From Affinirhizobium straminoryzae (GTDB lineage Bacteria; Pseudomonadota; Alphaproteobacteria; Rhizobiales; Rhizobiaceae): a stretch of 64,000 bases of DNA. The DNA is taken from assembly GCF_007004135.1 (NCBI RefSeq), contig NZ_VJMG01000038.1, positions 24,847 to 88,846 of the forward strand, read 5' to 3'. Position numbers and translations under genes: made by a program. This document shows, piece after piece, positions 9,120-18,465 of the stretch. The stretch's first letter is position 1; every line of letters begins with the position of its first letter. The notes below the pieces were generated by a model, which made no database searches, had not been told where the DNA came from, and saw nothing but the letters and a program-made list of their open reading frames with translations.

Positions 9120-11903
9120 TCAAAAATTGACGGTGAGCCCGACCTTGACGGCATTGTCGTGCGCCCCTCCGGCGAAGCGGCCGCTATAGTTTGCGGAAAG
9201 CACTGCGTTCGGACCGAGGTGATAGTCGAGCCCGGCGCGGATCAGTCCGCTGTTGCGGGCCAGCGGCACGCCGGCCACCGCAAAATCCTGGGACCCGGAG
9301 GCAAACCGCGCCGTGGAGACCGGGGTCACGTCATCGAAGGCATGCTGCCAGGCGAGGCTGAGGCTGGGGCTGATCGTGACCCCCGATGCCAGCGTTACCT
9401 GGCTGCCAAGCCGCACGCCGATGCTGGAAAACAGCGTGTCCATGTCCTGCGTGCTGACCGAGAGCGCGGATGTCGATCCGGTTTCCGTCAGGTCACGGGT
9501 GGCAAGATGGACATAGGCAAGGCCCGCAAAGGGCTCCAGCGTCATGTCGTCCATGTGGACCGTGTAGCCTGCCTCACCAAACACCTGCGTCGTTGCGGCG
9601 TCATAACCCGCGCTGTTGACACCGCTATAGCCATCGAATGCCACGGCGCGGCGCATGTCGGCATCGTGCCATGTATAGCTGATGCCGGTTTTCAGGTTGA
9701 GGTCGCCATAGCGCGCGCCGGCATAGGCGCCGATGTCGTAATTGTCGCTCGTGCCGGAACTGCTGCGGCCGTCAACATCGAAGGTGGTTCGGCTGTATCC
9801 GGCCACCAGGCCGGCGCGCCAGGTGTCATCAAGTGCCACATCCAGGCCGCCGAAGAGGCCACCGATGGTGCTGGCTGTGCTTGCCGCATTGCCATTGCCC
9901 GAGGCATTGGCCCAGGCACCGAACCCTTGCATCCACAGCGTTGGCGCAAGCTCCGGCGAGAGCGCCGCGGTGGCGGGGCCGGAGGCAGCACTTTCCGGGG
10001 TCAGCGCCTGTGCGAGCCGTGCATTCACCGCATCGCGCAGATAGCTCGACTGCTGCAGCATCACGCCGCTGGCGGAGGCATAGGCTTCGCCCGACAGGCT
10101 GTCGAAGGCGGCCGGTGCCGCACCGGTGGCAAGGTTGGCAAGGGCATAATAGACGGGATTGCTCCAGCCCAGCGGATCGGCGGCGCCCGCCAGCGCGCGC
10201 TGGTTGGCGGTCTCGGCCTGGCTGGCGAAGCTGATGTCGTTGCGGAACAGCGTCAGGTAGACGTCGTTGGCGTCATAGCTGAGCTGCGGCGTCAGGAAGG
10301 CGAGGTTGGAGGTGACATCGGAGAAGGTGCCGGTGACGCCGCCGTTCGCCTGAAGGATCGTGACCCTCGTCATCGGATTGTAGCTGCCGGGACTTGCATT
10401 CACTGCCACCGTTCCGCCGAGGATGCTGGCGGTGCCCGTGGCGGTGATCAGGTCGTGCGCACCGGCGGCGGTCACATCGACATCATAGGTGGAGCCCGCC
10501 AGGAAGGTGACATTGCCGGCAACCGTCAGCGTGCCCGGTGAATAGCCGGGGGCGGCGGTGCCGCCGGAGGCCACCGTCAGCCCGCCGATGGTTCCACTGC
10601 CGCCGATCCGGCCGCCGCTTTCGATGGTATAGGCAGAGCCGGATACGGCCCCCGACGAGAGCACGAAGTCGGAATCCGAAACGGTGATCTCGCCATCATA
10701 GCCGCTCGCACCGGTGAAGTTGACCGTGGAGCCGCCGACGATGATGACGGCGCCCGAGCCGGTGATGGTGCCCGGAAAATCATAGGTTCCGGCGCGATCG
10801 AAAACGAGGGTGGCATTGTTCACGACATCGCCGACAATCGAACCGGTTGTGCCGCCGTCGCCGATCTGCAGCGTGCCCTCCGAGATGGTGGTGCCGCCCG
10901 TATAGGTGCTGTCGCCCGTCAGGATGAGGGTGCCGGTGCCGGTCTTGGTGAGCGAGCCGGTGCCGGAAATGGTGCCCGCATAGGTAAGGGTATCGGACCG
11001 GTCGACGACCAGCTGGCCATTGTTGACGATGTCGCCGAGAACCGACCCGCTGGTGCCGCCATTGCCGAGTTGCAGCGTGGCGCCGCCGTTTATCGTCGTG
11101 CCGCCGGTATATTTCTGGTCCTTCACGAAGACGATCGTGCCGTTGCCATTGCCCGGATCGGAGGAATTCTTGATGATGACGCTGCCGGGCACGCTGGAAT
11201 CGGTCAGAACGCCGGGGAGGGTGAGGGAACCTGCAAACCCTGTTCCGCCATCGGAGAAATTATAGTTCAGCGTGAAACCTTCGCCGATCTGGGCGACGCT
11301 TTCCATGGTCAGGCCAGTTGCCTTGCCGGTCACCGTCACGCTGTCGGTTCTCAAGGCAAAGCTCAGGCTGTTCGCTCCCGGGCCGGTCAAGCTGTTTGTT
11401 GTCTCAGTGCCAGAGACCGTCAGCTTTGCGGCTTCGCCGCTGTCCGATGTTCCGTAGAGTTCGAACGAATACTTATTTGATTGCGGGGAAACGAGGACTT
11501 TCCCGAGATGATCGAAGGTATAGGTTGACGTGCCTGCCTTTCCGTCCGCGTCTATCGAGGGAACAGTCAGGATATAGGTCACCGGCGATACGGTTTTCCC
11601 GTCAGGATCTGTCAGTCCCTGCTGACTGGCCGGCGCAAGCACGCTGGTCGGGCCGCTCAGAAAACTGGTTCCAGACGCCTGATATGTCTCACCCTGAAAT
11701 GATGTGTACAGGTTGGATTGCGAAAAACCGCCCATAGAGGTGCCGTTTTGGGCAATGGAGCCTCTGGCGACAAATCCAAATGTATCCAAGGTGGTATCCG
11801 CAAAAGCGGTCGAGGCGGTGAGAGCCGTGCTTGCGATCAAAATAAATCCGAATAGCTTTCTGTCTTTGTGAATATAGGTCATGGTGTCTACGGAAGCCTT
11901 CAT
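9120..11903 (-). CDS. Autotransporter adhesin-like outer-membrane protein
   Basis: A 927-residue type V secreted protein. A long signal peptide (cleavage near AFA-D, residue 35) leads into a passenger with autotransporter-associated beta-strand repeats. These include GGTTINGGATLQLGNGGTSG and a close copy about 60 residues later. After a linker, a C-terminal beta-barrel of about 280 residues ends in phenylalanine (VGLTVNF), the usual outer-membrane signature. The start is the ATG at 11903; an in-frame ATG at 11882 would give a shorter signal peptide. No protease triad is evident. It lies between the two siderophore-uptake operons but reads convergently to fhuB, so it is probably an independent surface protein. 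Confidence 0.88.
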   Translation of the reverse strand: MKASVDTMTYIHKDRKLFGFILIASTALTASTAFADTTLDTFGFVARGSIAQNGTSMGGFSQSNLYTSFQGETYQASGTSFLSGPTSVLAPASQQGLTDPDGKTVSPVTYILTVPSIDADGKAGTSTYTFDHLGKVLVSPQSNKYSFELYGTSDSGEAAKLTVSGTETTNSLTGPGANSLSFALRTDSVTVTGKATGLTMESVAQIGEGFTLNYNFSDGGTGFAGSLTLPGVLTDSSVPGSVIIKNSSDPGNGNGTIVFVKDQKYTGGTTINGGATLQLGNGGTSGSVLGDIVNNGQLVVDRSDTLTYAGTISGTGSLTKTGTGTLILTGDSTYTGGTTISEGTLQIGDGGTTGSIVGDVVNNATLVFDRAGTYDFPGTITGSGAVIIVGGSTVNFTGASGYDGEITVSDSDFVLSSGAVSGSAYTIESGGRIGGSGTIGGLTVASGGTAAPGYSPGTLTVAGNVTFLAGSTYDVDVTAAGAHDLITATGTASILGGTVAVNASPGSYNPMTRVTILQANGGVTGTFSDVTSNLAFLTPQLSYDANDVYLTLFRNDISFASQAETANQRALAGAADPLGWSNPVYYALANLATGAAPAAFDSLSGEAYASASGVMLQQSSYLRDAVNARLAQALTPESAASGPATAALSPELAPTLWMQGFGAWANASGNGNAASTASTIGGLFGGLDVALDDTWRAGLVAGYSRTTFDVDGRSSSGTSDNYDIGAYAGARYGDLNLKTGISYTWHDADMRRAVAFDGYSGVNSAGYDAATTQVFGEAGYTVHMDDMTLEPFAGLAYVHLATRDLTETGSTSALSVSTQDMDTLFSSIGVRLGSQVTLASGVTISPSLSLAWQHAFDDVTPVSTARFASGSQDFAVAGVPLARNSGLIRAGLDYHLGPNAVLSANYSGRFAGGAHDNAVKVGLTVNF

Positions 11904-12362
11904 TTTCAAGGAAGGTTTTTTATGATTAATATTTTCTAATATGCGACCACATCAATTAAATTTAATATTTTCATTATTTAATTTCAATATCGATAATACG
12001 TTGAGTTTTTTGGGGGTTGCTATCTATCTGTAGATGTATGATATTCGAATTATGAAATAGTCTCGGACCGAGATGTAAGCGTTTGCTCTTCTTCGAGAGG
12101 AGGATTCTTTTAAGAGCATCGACGACCCCAGTGCTCGTCTTAATGTCCAGCGACAGCAATTTTGGCGAAAGCGGCCCGATCTTGCTGGAATTGCGTCACA
12201 ACAAAAGTCAGAGAGCTGCTTCGCAACTCCCACCTTCGCTGGAATGGTTGTGCCGGCAGCCTAGGCCAACGCGGATTGTTTTATGCTGGATTCTGATAAG
12301 AGGGCAGGACGACGGCCTTGCGCCTGAGGTCCGGCCTCAATTCCGAGCCCCCAAAGAAAGCC
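11904..12362. other. AT-rich intergenic region upstream of the autotransporter
   Basis: About 460 bases without a supported gene. The part 11930-12000 is markedly AT-rich and contains the perfect palindrome ATTAAATTTAAT (11955-11966). It would carry the autotransporter promoter. The rest (12000-12360) has only short unrecognised open frames on both strands and looks like decayed or regulatory DNA. Confidence 0.5.
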
Positions 12363-13166
12363 TCACAGCCCGCAGCGTCCTTCCTTGACCGGGCAGATTG
12401 CGCCGCATCCGCCAATGGTGGGGATGGCGTAGCGCAGGCAGCAGATGCGGCGGTGGCCGGCATAGGCGCCGGTCTCGTCCAATTCCACGCGGATTAGGCG
12501 GGCAAGCGGGTTTTTCCAGCCGTCCGGCCAGGTCGGGCTTTCGGTCAGCAGGCGGCCTTCGGCGGCAAGGGTTTCGCCGGCGTGGCGGCCGGCCTCGTAC
12601 GCGGCCCAGCTGAGATAGGCCGAGGCGTTGTTCCACAGCGTCTTGCGGCCAAGGCCGGTGTGGCGGGCGATGGCGGCAAACAGCGGGTCGAGATTGTCGC
12701 GAATGGCGGGCGCAAGGCCGGCAAACACGTCTGCGGTCTCATCCACGTGGCCGAGATGGGGCAGCAGGAAGCCGCGCGGGCCGCCGCTTTGCCGGTCCAT
12801 AAGCAGGCTTGCCTCGCCAAGCGAAAGCGGCAGGATGCGCCGCAGTTCCAGGAAGGCGAGCGAGGCGCCGATCATCAGGCTGCTTGCATAATAGAGCGAC
12901 CAGAGCGAGGCGATGGCCCGCCGGTCGGTCCCGGCGGGCAGGGGGCTTGCAAAACGGTCGAGCAGGCGGTCCAGCGTGGCAGGTTCCGTCAGCTCGACGA
13001 GCGGCAGGCTCTCGCAATCTTCCGGCACCACCGTCAGGTGGCTGCCGCGGCAGAATGCGGCATAGCGGTCGCCGGTCCGGGCGATCAGCAGATCGCCAAG
13101 ATCCTGAACGGGCATGTGCGGCGCCGCATCGGGTTGCGCCGCAGGCGCTGTCTCGCAGAGGTCCAT
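12363..13166 (-). CDS. fhuF: Siderophore ferric-iron reductase FhuF
   Basis: A 267-residue protein expected to reduce and release iron from ferric hydroxamates at the cytoplasmic side of the membrane through a [2Fe-2S] centre. The C-terminal cluster motif is CCLRYAIPTIGGCGAIC, that is CC-X10-C-X3-C. From memory the E. coli FhuF pattern is CC-X10-C-X2-C, so the last spacing is one residue longer here. GGAGGGG precedes the ATG at 13166. The gene begins 7 bases after the TonB receptor stop, forming a receptor-reductase operon. Confidence 0.82.
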   Translation of the reverse strand: MDLCETAPAAQPDAAPHMPVQDLGDLLIARTGDRYAAFCRGSHLTVVPEDCESLPLVELTEPATLDRLLDRFASPLPAGTDRRAIASLWSLYYASSLMIGASLAFLELRRILPLSLGEASLLMDRQSGGPRGFLLPHLGHVDETADVFAGLAPAIRDNLDPLFAAIARHTGLGRKTLWNNASAYLSWAAYEAGRHAGETLAAEGRLLTESPTWPDGWKNPLARLIRVELDETGAYAGHRRICCLRYAIPTIGGCGAICPVKEGRCGL

Positions 13167-13173
13167 GCCCCTC

Positions 13174-15327
13174 CTACCAGGTGTACTTGACGCTGGCGAG
13201 CACGCTGCGGCGATCGCCGAAATAGCAGCTGCCGTAATAGCAGGTGGTGACATACTCCTTATCGAACAGGTTCTTTGCTGTCACCTGTAAGTTGAGATTA
13301 TCAGTCACCTTATAAAGGGCCGAGAGATCGAAGAGCGCGTAATCGGCCACTTTCACGGTGTTTTCGCGGTCGCCATAGCTTGCGCCGACATAGCGCACGC
13401 CGCCGCCAAGCGTGATGTCACCGCGCACGCCATTGCCCGGCAGGGTGTAGGATGCCCAGGCGGAGGCGATGTGCCTGGGCACCCGCTCCGGCCGGTTGCC
13501 GATCAGAGCGGCATTGTCGTCGCCGGTGATTTCGGCATCCCAGTAGGAATAGGCAAGCGTCATGTTCCAGCGCTCGGACAGCTCGAACTTGCCCTCCAGC
13601 TCGATGCCGCGCACCGTCACTTCGCCGGTCTGGCGCGTCTCGGTGGGTGAGATCGTGGTCGGCACATTGGTCTGGCTCAGATCGAAGACGGCGAGCGAGA
13701 ACAGGCCGTTGAACCCTTCCGGCTGGTATTTCACGCCGAATTCCACCTGCTCGCCCTCCTGCGGCTTCAGGCTGGCGCTGGTGCCGTAATTGACCGTCGG
13801 CGCGACCAGCGGCTGGAAGGAGGTGGAATAATTGGCATAGGCCGAAAGCGCCGGCGTCGCCTTGTAGGTGAGCCCGATGCGCTTGGTGAAGGCGTTTTCC
13901 GTGGTGTCGTCGGCGGTGCCGGTCAGCAGGTAGTCGGCGCGGGTGTTGACATGGTCATAGCGCCCGCCGAGCGTCAGGATCCAGCGGTCGTCCAGCGTCA
14001 GCTCTTCCTGCGCATAGAGGCCGAGCGCCTTCTGCTTCACCTTCCAGTCCACGTAAGGGCCGAGCGTGATGCAGGAGAGGCCGCAATAGACGGGGTTGAA
14101 GATGTCGATGCCGCCGGCCGTGCCCATCAGGATGTTTTCATGCGTCTTGTCATAGGCATAGTCGAGGCCGACCAGCGTCTTGCTGTCCACGCGGTCAAGG
14201 CTCGCATCATATTGCAGCTGGTTGTCGATGACGAAGCGGTCGGCCACGCCATCCACGGTGAAGGCGGTGCGGTCGGCGGTCGGATCGGTGGAGGCGCCGT
14301 AGACATCTCCATAGTTCAGGCTGATATGCGTGTAGCGCGCCGACTGGCGGAAGGTCAGCCCGTTGTCGAAGTCATGGCTGAACTGATAGCCGATATCCTT
14401 CTGGATGGTGTTGAAGCGGTTGAGTTCCGGCTCTCCGAGAAAGCTTTTCGTGTCGATCGCGACCCCCATCGGAAAACCGCGGGACACGGAGGATTCACGC
14501 TTGCTGTAATCGGCCAGCAGCGTCAGCGACGTGCCGGCATCGGGGCTGATGGTCAGCGCCGGCGCGATATAGAGCCGGTCGTCATTGGAATAGGCGGTGC
14601 CCATGTCGGCATTCTGCCACTTGGCGGTCAGCCGGTAGCTGTAGACACCCTCGGCATCGAGGGGGCCTCCAAAATCCGTGCCGGTTTCCACATGGCCGTC
14701 GCCGAGCGTGGTGTAGACTTCCGCATGCGGCGCATCCTGCGGCCGCTTGGTGATGGCGTTGATCAGGCCGCCCGGCGCATTGAGGCCGAACAGGGTGGAG
14801 GTGGAGCCCTTCAGCACCTCGACCCGCTCCAGCCCGTAGGGTTCCAGCCGCTGCGCGGTGAACCAGGCGGGAATGCGCGCCGCCAGCCCGTCGCGATAGG
14901 TGCCGAGCGTGGTCTGGTCGAAGCCGCGGATGCGGAAATAGTCGTAACGGTCATCCGAGCCGAACTCGTCGACGAAGACGCCCGCCGTGTAGGCCAGGAC
15001 CTCCTGCGTGTTGGTTGTGCCGCGTTCCTCGATTTCCTTCTGCGTGACGACGGAGACGGAGGCCGGCACATCGAGGATCGGCGTGTCGGTCTTGGTGGCG
15101 GTGCGGGCCTGCTTGGCCACCACCGACCCGTTGCCTTCCACAGAACCCGAGCCCTGAACGAGAACCGGATCCAGCACGGTTTCCTGCGCATGCGCGATGT
15201 TTCCGGCACCTGGCAGCGGGGCGGTCCCAAGCAGGGCCACGGCAGCAACGGAGGCACTCAGCAGGCGATGCCGCGTCCCTGTCCTTGCCCGTCCGGCTGG
15301 TGTTGAAACATGCTGCATCGCCTTCAT
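13174..15327 (-). CDS. TonB-dependent ferric-hydroxamate siderophore receptor
   Basis: A 717-residue outer-membrane receptor of the FhuA/FoxA group. After a signal peptide (cleavage near AHA-Q, residue 47) comes a plug domain with LDVPASVSVVTQKEIEERG and the RVEVLKGSTSTLFGLNAPGG motif. A 22-strand-type barrel follows. The end NLFDKEYVTTCYYGSCYFGD, followed by a segment closing in YTW, closely resembles FhuA-like ferrichrome/hydroxamate receptors, including the disulfide-type C-X4-C. The substrate is inferred from that and from linked fhuF and fhuCDB. A promoter is visible upstream at 15400-15427; no TGA-N9-TCA box was found there. Confidence 0.9.
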   Translation of the reverse strand: MKAMQHVSTPAGRARTGTRHRLLSASVAAVALLGTAPLPGAGNIAHAQETVLDPVLVQGSGSVEGNGSVVAKQARTATKTDTPILDVPASVSVVTQKEIEERGTTNTQEVLAYTAGVFVDEFGSDDRYDYFRIRGFDQTTLGTYRDGLAARIPAWFTAQRLEPYGLERVEVLKGSTSTLFGLNAPGGLINAITKRPQDAPHAEVYTTLGDGHVETGTDFGGPLDAEGVYSYRLTAKWQNADMGTAYSNDDRLYIAPALTISPDAGTSLTLLADYSKRESSVSRGFPMGVAIDTKSFLGEPELNRFNTIQKDIGYQFSHDFDNGLTFRQSARYTHISLNYGDVYGASTDPTADRTAFTVDGVADRFVIDNQLQYDASLDRVDSKTLVGLDYAYDKTHENILMGTAGGIDIFNPVYCGLSCITLGPYVDWKVKQKALGLYAQEELTLDDRWILTLGGRYDHVNTRADYLLTGTADDTTENAFTKRIGLTYKATPALSAYANYSTSFQPLVAPTVNYGTSASLKPQEGEQVEFGVKYQPEGFNGLFSLAVFDLSQTNVPTTISPTETRQTGEVTVRGIELEGKFELSERWNMTLAYSYWDAEITGDDNAALIGNRPERVPRHIASAWASYTLPGNGVRGDITLGGGVRYVGASYGDRENTVKVADYALFDLSALYKVTDNLNLQVTAKNLFDKEYVTTCYYGSCYFGDRRSVLASVKYTW

Positions 15328-15399
15328 CCTTTCGCTTGCGCCCGGGGCGTCACACCCGGCTTCCTCAGGATCACGCGCCCGTGATCGTCTTGCGGGCAG

Positions 15400-15427
15400 A
15401 CCATAGAAAGAAGATGAAAAGAGTCAA
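15400..15427 (-). promoter_or_regulatory. Candidate promoter of the receptor-fhuF operon
   Basis: On the minus strand TTGACT (15427-15422), 16 bases, then TATGGT (15405-15400), about 75 bases before the receptor start. Confidence 0.45.
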
Positions 15428-15500
15428 GTTATAATGCCGGGGAAAAGCGCCGTCATAATTTCCTGATATCGGCAAAATCCCGGCGCGGCAGGGCCTTCCG

Positions 15501-15516
15501 GTTAACGGGCGTTAAC
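15501..15516. other. parS: parS-like centromere site
   Basis: GTTAACGGGCGTTAAC has perfect 7-base arms around GG. It differs by one central base from the repABC parS consensus GTT-N4-GC-N4-AAC and lies upstream of repA, a common parS position. It would be the binding site of RepB. Confidence 0.55.
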
Positions 15517-15566
15517 CAAAAACTGCTTGACGCGACTCTGTGCATGTCGCAACGCTGTTACGGAAT

Positions 15567-15625
15567 AAGGGCGAAACTGCCCTTGTCCAGCGTTAGAGCT
15601 TCCGGTCCCTGTTAGTATCGGAAGC
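15567..15625. promoter_or_regulatory. Inverted repeats in the repA upstream region
   Basis: Two inverted repeats are visible: AAGGGC-N6-GCCCTT (15567-15584) and GCTTCCG-N14-CGGAAGC (15598-15625). RepA-type proteins repress their own operon by binding such repeats near the promoter, so these are candidate operators. The remaining 528-base gap 15328-15855 otherwise holds the receptor promoter and the parS-like site, with no gene. Confidence 0.35.
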
Positions 15626-15855
15626 GGGCGTATAAGATCGATCGAGAGAATCGGTCGCGTCCGCAGCGCTGAACGGTGGCATTGCGCAAAGCCTGCAGCA
15701 CCGCGGCCGGCTTCGCAAGGCCGGTGATCAGGCCGTGCGGGGCGGCAAGGGTGGCGGTGATGGGGCAGCGGGTCTGATCTGCGCCCTGTCCCGCCCGGCA
15801 GGCAGACAAGGCCCGGCGGCTTTGACGGCAGCCGGAACGACAACGGAGAATAAGG

Positions 15856-17121
15856 ATGGCGTCGATGACGCGCGGTCAGGCAAACAGCACATCGGCATCC
15901 GGCGCGGACACCCGCCTGCCGGCCGATCAGACCATTGCGGCCGATGCGCAGGCGCTGTCGGAGCAGTTGAAGGCCATGCGCGAGCGGCTGTTTCCGCCGG
16001 CCGCCAGCAAGACCCTGCGCGCCTTCTCCTCTGGCGAGGCCGCCAAGCTGATCGGCGTCTCCGATGGCTATCTGCGCCAGCTGTCCCTGGCGGGCGAGGG
16101 GCCGCAGCCGGAAACCGGGGCCGGCGGCCGCCGCTTCTATTCGCTGGCCGATATCCATGCGCTGCGTTCCTATCTGTCCGAACAGGCGCTCTCGAAGGGC
16201 AATCTCGCCAAGGCGCGCAGCTATCTGCCGCGCCGCGATGGCGCCCGTGGCGAGCATCTCCAGGTCATTTCCGTTACCAATTTCAAGGGCGGTTCCGGCA
16301 AGACCACGTCTGCCGTGCATCTGGCGCAGTATCTGGCGCTGACCGGCCACCGGGTGCTGGCGGTCGATCTCGATCCGCAGGCCTCGCTGTCGGCCCTGTT
16401 CGGTTACCAGCCGGAGCTGGACCTGACCGGCAACGACACGCTCTATGGCGCGATCCGCTATGACGAGGCCGCGCGCCCGCTCTCCGAGATCATCCGCCGG
16501 ACCTATTTCCCGGGACTTGATCTGGTGCCCGGCAATATCGAGCTGCAGGAATTCGAGCACGAGACGCCGCAGGCGCTGGCGAGGCGTCAGAACGGCGTGG
16601 ATTCCGGCCCGGTCTTCTTCGCCCGCATCCAGGCGGCGCTTGCCCAGGTGGAGGAACATTACGACGTCGTCGTGATCGATTGCCCGCCGCAGCTCGGCTA
16701 TCTCACGCTGTCGGCGCTCTGTGCCTCCTCCTCGGTTCTCGTCACCGTGCATCCGCAGATGCTTGATGTCGCCTCGATGAACCAGTTCCTGTTCATGACC
16801 TCGGATCTGCTGGCGGTGGTGCGTGAGGCGGGCGGCACGCTGAACTTCGATTTCCTGCGTTATCTCGTCACCCGCTACGAACCGAATGACGGGCCGCAGG
16901 CGCAGATCGTCGGCTTCATGCGCTCGCTGTTCGGTGAGCGCGTGCTGACCTCGCCGATGCTGAAATCCACCGCCGTGTCCGATGCGGGCCTGACCAAGCA
17001 GACGCTGTACGAGGTGGGCCGCGAGAATTTTACCCGCGCCACCTATGACCGGGCGCTGGAGGCGATGAACGCGGTCAATGGCGAGATCGAAACCCTGATC
17101 CATGCGTCCTGGGGCTGGTGA
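15856..17121 (+). CDS. repA: Plasmid partitioning protein RepA (ParA-type ATPase)
   Basis: A 421-residue ParA-family ATPase that segregates the replicon together with RepB and represses the repABC operon. An N-terminal winged-helix/HTH segment (SSGEAAKLIGVSDGYLRQLSL, residues 58-78) precedes the deviant Walker A KGGSGKTT (144-151). The DLDPQASLS switch and DVVVIDCPPQLGYLT motifs follow. The length is typical of repABC RepA. GGAG lies seven bases before the ATG. It is first in the operon, 44 bases before repB. Confidence 0.95.
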   Translation: MASMTRGQANSTSASGADTRLPADQTIAADAQALSEQLKAMRERLFPPAASKTLRAFSSGEAAKLIGVSDGYLRQLSLAGEGPQPETGAGGRRFYSLADIHALRSYLSEQALSKGNLAKARSYLPRRDGARGEHLQVISVTNFKGGSGKTTSAVHLAQYLALTGHRVLAVDLDPQASLSALFGYQPELDLTGNDTLYGAIRYDEAARPLSEIIRRTYFPGLDLVPGNIELQEFEHETPQALARRQNGVDSGPVFFARIQAALAQVEEHYDVVVIDCPPQLGYLTLSALCASSSVLVTVHPQMLDVASMNQFLFMTSDLLAVVREAGGTLNFDFLRYLVTRYEPNDGPQAQIVGFMRSLFGERVLTSPMLKSTAVSDAGLTKQTLYEVGRENFTRATYDRALEAMNAVNGEIETLIHASWGW

Positions 17122-17165
17122 CCCGATGGCGCGTGACGACAGATGAGCAAGGAAAGGCAGGACGG

Positions 17166-18305
17166 ATGGCAGGCAGCCGCAAGAACGAGTTGAAGGCCCT
17201 GTTCGGGGGAGGGCTGGCACCCGCTCCGGCCAAGGCGCCGGATGCGGATCAGCGCGCGACCGAGCCGAACGCTGCGCCGCAGCCAGGCTCTCCGGCGTCC
17301 TCGGCCCAGGGTGCCGCCGGCCCGTCGCCTGCGATGCCGTCGTCTGCCTCATCCGCCGCTCCGGCTCGCAGCGCCTCGGGCGCCGTGAAGGCCATGGGGC
17401 TGTCGCTCGGCTCGCTGTCGCGCGATGCCGAAGAGGTGCGGGCGCTGCGACAGGCGCTCAGCGATGGCGAGCGGGTGGTGTCCGTGCCGACGGAGCGCAT
17501 CGAGGCCTCCTTCGTGGAGGACCGTCTGCGGATCGGCGATCAGGATGACGAGGATTTCGCTGCCCTGGTCGACAGCATGCGCGACAGCGGCCAGCAGGTG
17601 CCCGTGCTGCTTCGCCCGCATCCGACCCGGCCCGGCCACTACCAGACCGCCTATGGCCATCGCCGCATCCGCGCGGCTGCCCGCCTCGGCATCGAGGTCA
17701 AGGCGGTGGTGCGCGCCCTCAACGATGACGAACTGGTGCTGGCGCAGGGCAAGGAAAATGCCGAGCGTCGCAACCTTTCCTTCATCGAGCGCGCCGTCTT
17801 TGCCCGCAATCTCGCCGCTCGCGGTTTTGACCGCAAGGTGATCGGCGAGGCGCTGTCGGTGCAGAAAAGCGAGCTGTCGCGCCTGATGCAGGTGGTGGAG
17901 GCGGTGCCCGAACGCTTCATCCGGTTGATCGGCGCAGCACCCAAGGCGGGCCGCGATCGCTGGATGAAACTCGGCGAATTGCTGCAGCAGCCTGATTCGC
18001 TGGCGCGCGCCGCGGGGGAAGTCGAGAGCGATAATTTTTTGTCGGCGCCGAGCGATGAGCGGTTCCAGCTGCTGTTCGACCGGCTTTCCGCGCGGCTGAA
18101 AAACGCTCGGACAGCATCTGGCGAACAGTCTGCCGTGCGCACCCTGACGGATGGTCAAGGCACTGTTTTTGCTCGTCTTCGCCGGGATGGCAAGGCAGCG
18201 CGCATCGAGTTCTCGAGCGGGGTCGACGAGGCCTTTCTCGAGGAGGCGGCGGATTTTCTGGCTGCCCGCTACAGGGAATTCCTGGCGTCGAAAAAGGCCA
18301 AATGA
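17166..18305 (+). CDS. repB: Plasmid partitioning protein RepB (ParB-type)
   Basis: A 379-residue ParB-family centromere-binding protein. The ATG at 17166 (MAGSRKNELKALFGGG) matches known RepB N-termini; the in-frame start 48 bases upstream does not. After an Ala/Pro-rich linker come the ParB box (RPGHYQTAYGHRRIRAARL) and the CTPase-associated AQGKENAERRNLSFIER segment. A helix-turn-helix region (IGEALSVQKSELSRLMQV) follows. It would load on parS, probably GTTAACGGGCGTTAAC at 15501, and interact with RepA. Confidence 0.94.
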   Translation: MAGSRKNELKALFGGGLAPAPAKAPDADQRATEPNAAPQPGSPASSAQGAAGPSPAMPSSASSAAPARSASGAVKAMGLSLGSLSRDAEEVRALRQALSDGERVVSVPTERIEASFVEDRLRIGDQDDEDFAALVDSMRDSGQQVPVLLRPHPTRPGHYQTAYGHRRIRAAARLGIEVKAVVRALNDDELVLAQGKENAERRNLSFIERAVFARNLAARGFDRKVIGEALSVQKSELSRLMQVVEAVPERFIRLIGAAPKAGRDRWMKLGELLQQPDSLARAAGEVESDNFLSAPSDERFQLLFDRLSARLKNARTASGEQSAVRTLTDGQGTVFARLRRDGKAARIEFSSGVDEAFLEEAADFLAARYREFLASKKAK

Positions 18306-18414
18306 ACGGTCTGAGGCCGGGTGTGCGTCCCCGCGCGTAAAGGCGGATCTATAATCAGTGCCGGCCGGATGAACCGGCCCTGTGACGAAGCTGGAAAGGA
18401 CGAAACGAGAGCAA

Positions 18415-18459
18415 GAAAAAAGGCCCCCAAAACGTTACCATTTCGGAAGCCCTCTTCAA
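18415..18459 (-). ncRNA. incA: Antisense counter-transcribed RNA (incA) of repABC
   Basis: The repB-repC gap carries the expected small RNA read against repC. Its promoter is TTGACG (18494-18489), 17 bases, then TAAATT (18471-18466) on the minus strand. This predicts a start near 18459 and a transcript of about 45 bases ending in a strong terminator. In this family the RNA pairs with the repC leader to lower RepC synthesis and sets incompatibility. The same gap has a second hairpin, GGCCGG-ATGAA-CCGGCC (18363-18379), just past the terminator. Exact ends are estimates. Confidence 0.75.
18416..18451 (-). terminator. Intrinsic terminator of the incA RNA
   Basis: On the minus strand an 11-pair stem (GGCTTCCGAAA with TTTTGGGGGCC, including G-T pairs) closes an 8-base loop and is followed by six T residues (18421-18416). 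It also forms the main stem-loop that would contact the repC leader. Confidence 0.75.
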
Positions 18460-18465
18460 TGTAGC

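Noticed and set aside
12083..12388. Possible small plus-strand gene of about 100 codons in the autotransporter-fhuF gap
   Set aside because: No ribosome site, no codon bias and no recognisable sequence; it overlaps the end of fhuF.
15430..15435. TATAAT on the plus strand upstream of repA as a possible promoter
   Set aside because: No -35-like hexamer at 16-18 bases upstream and more than 400 bases from repA; could be chance.
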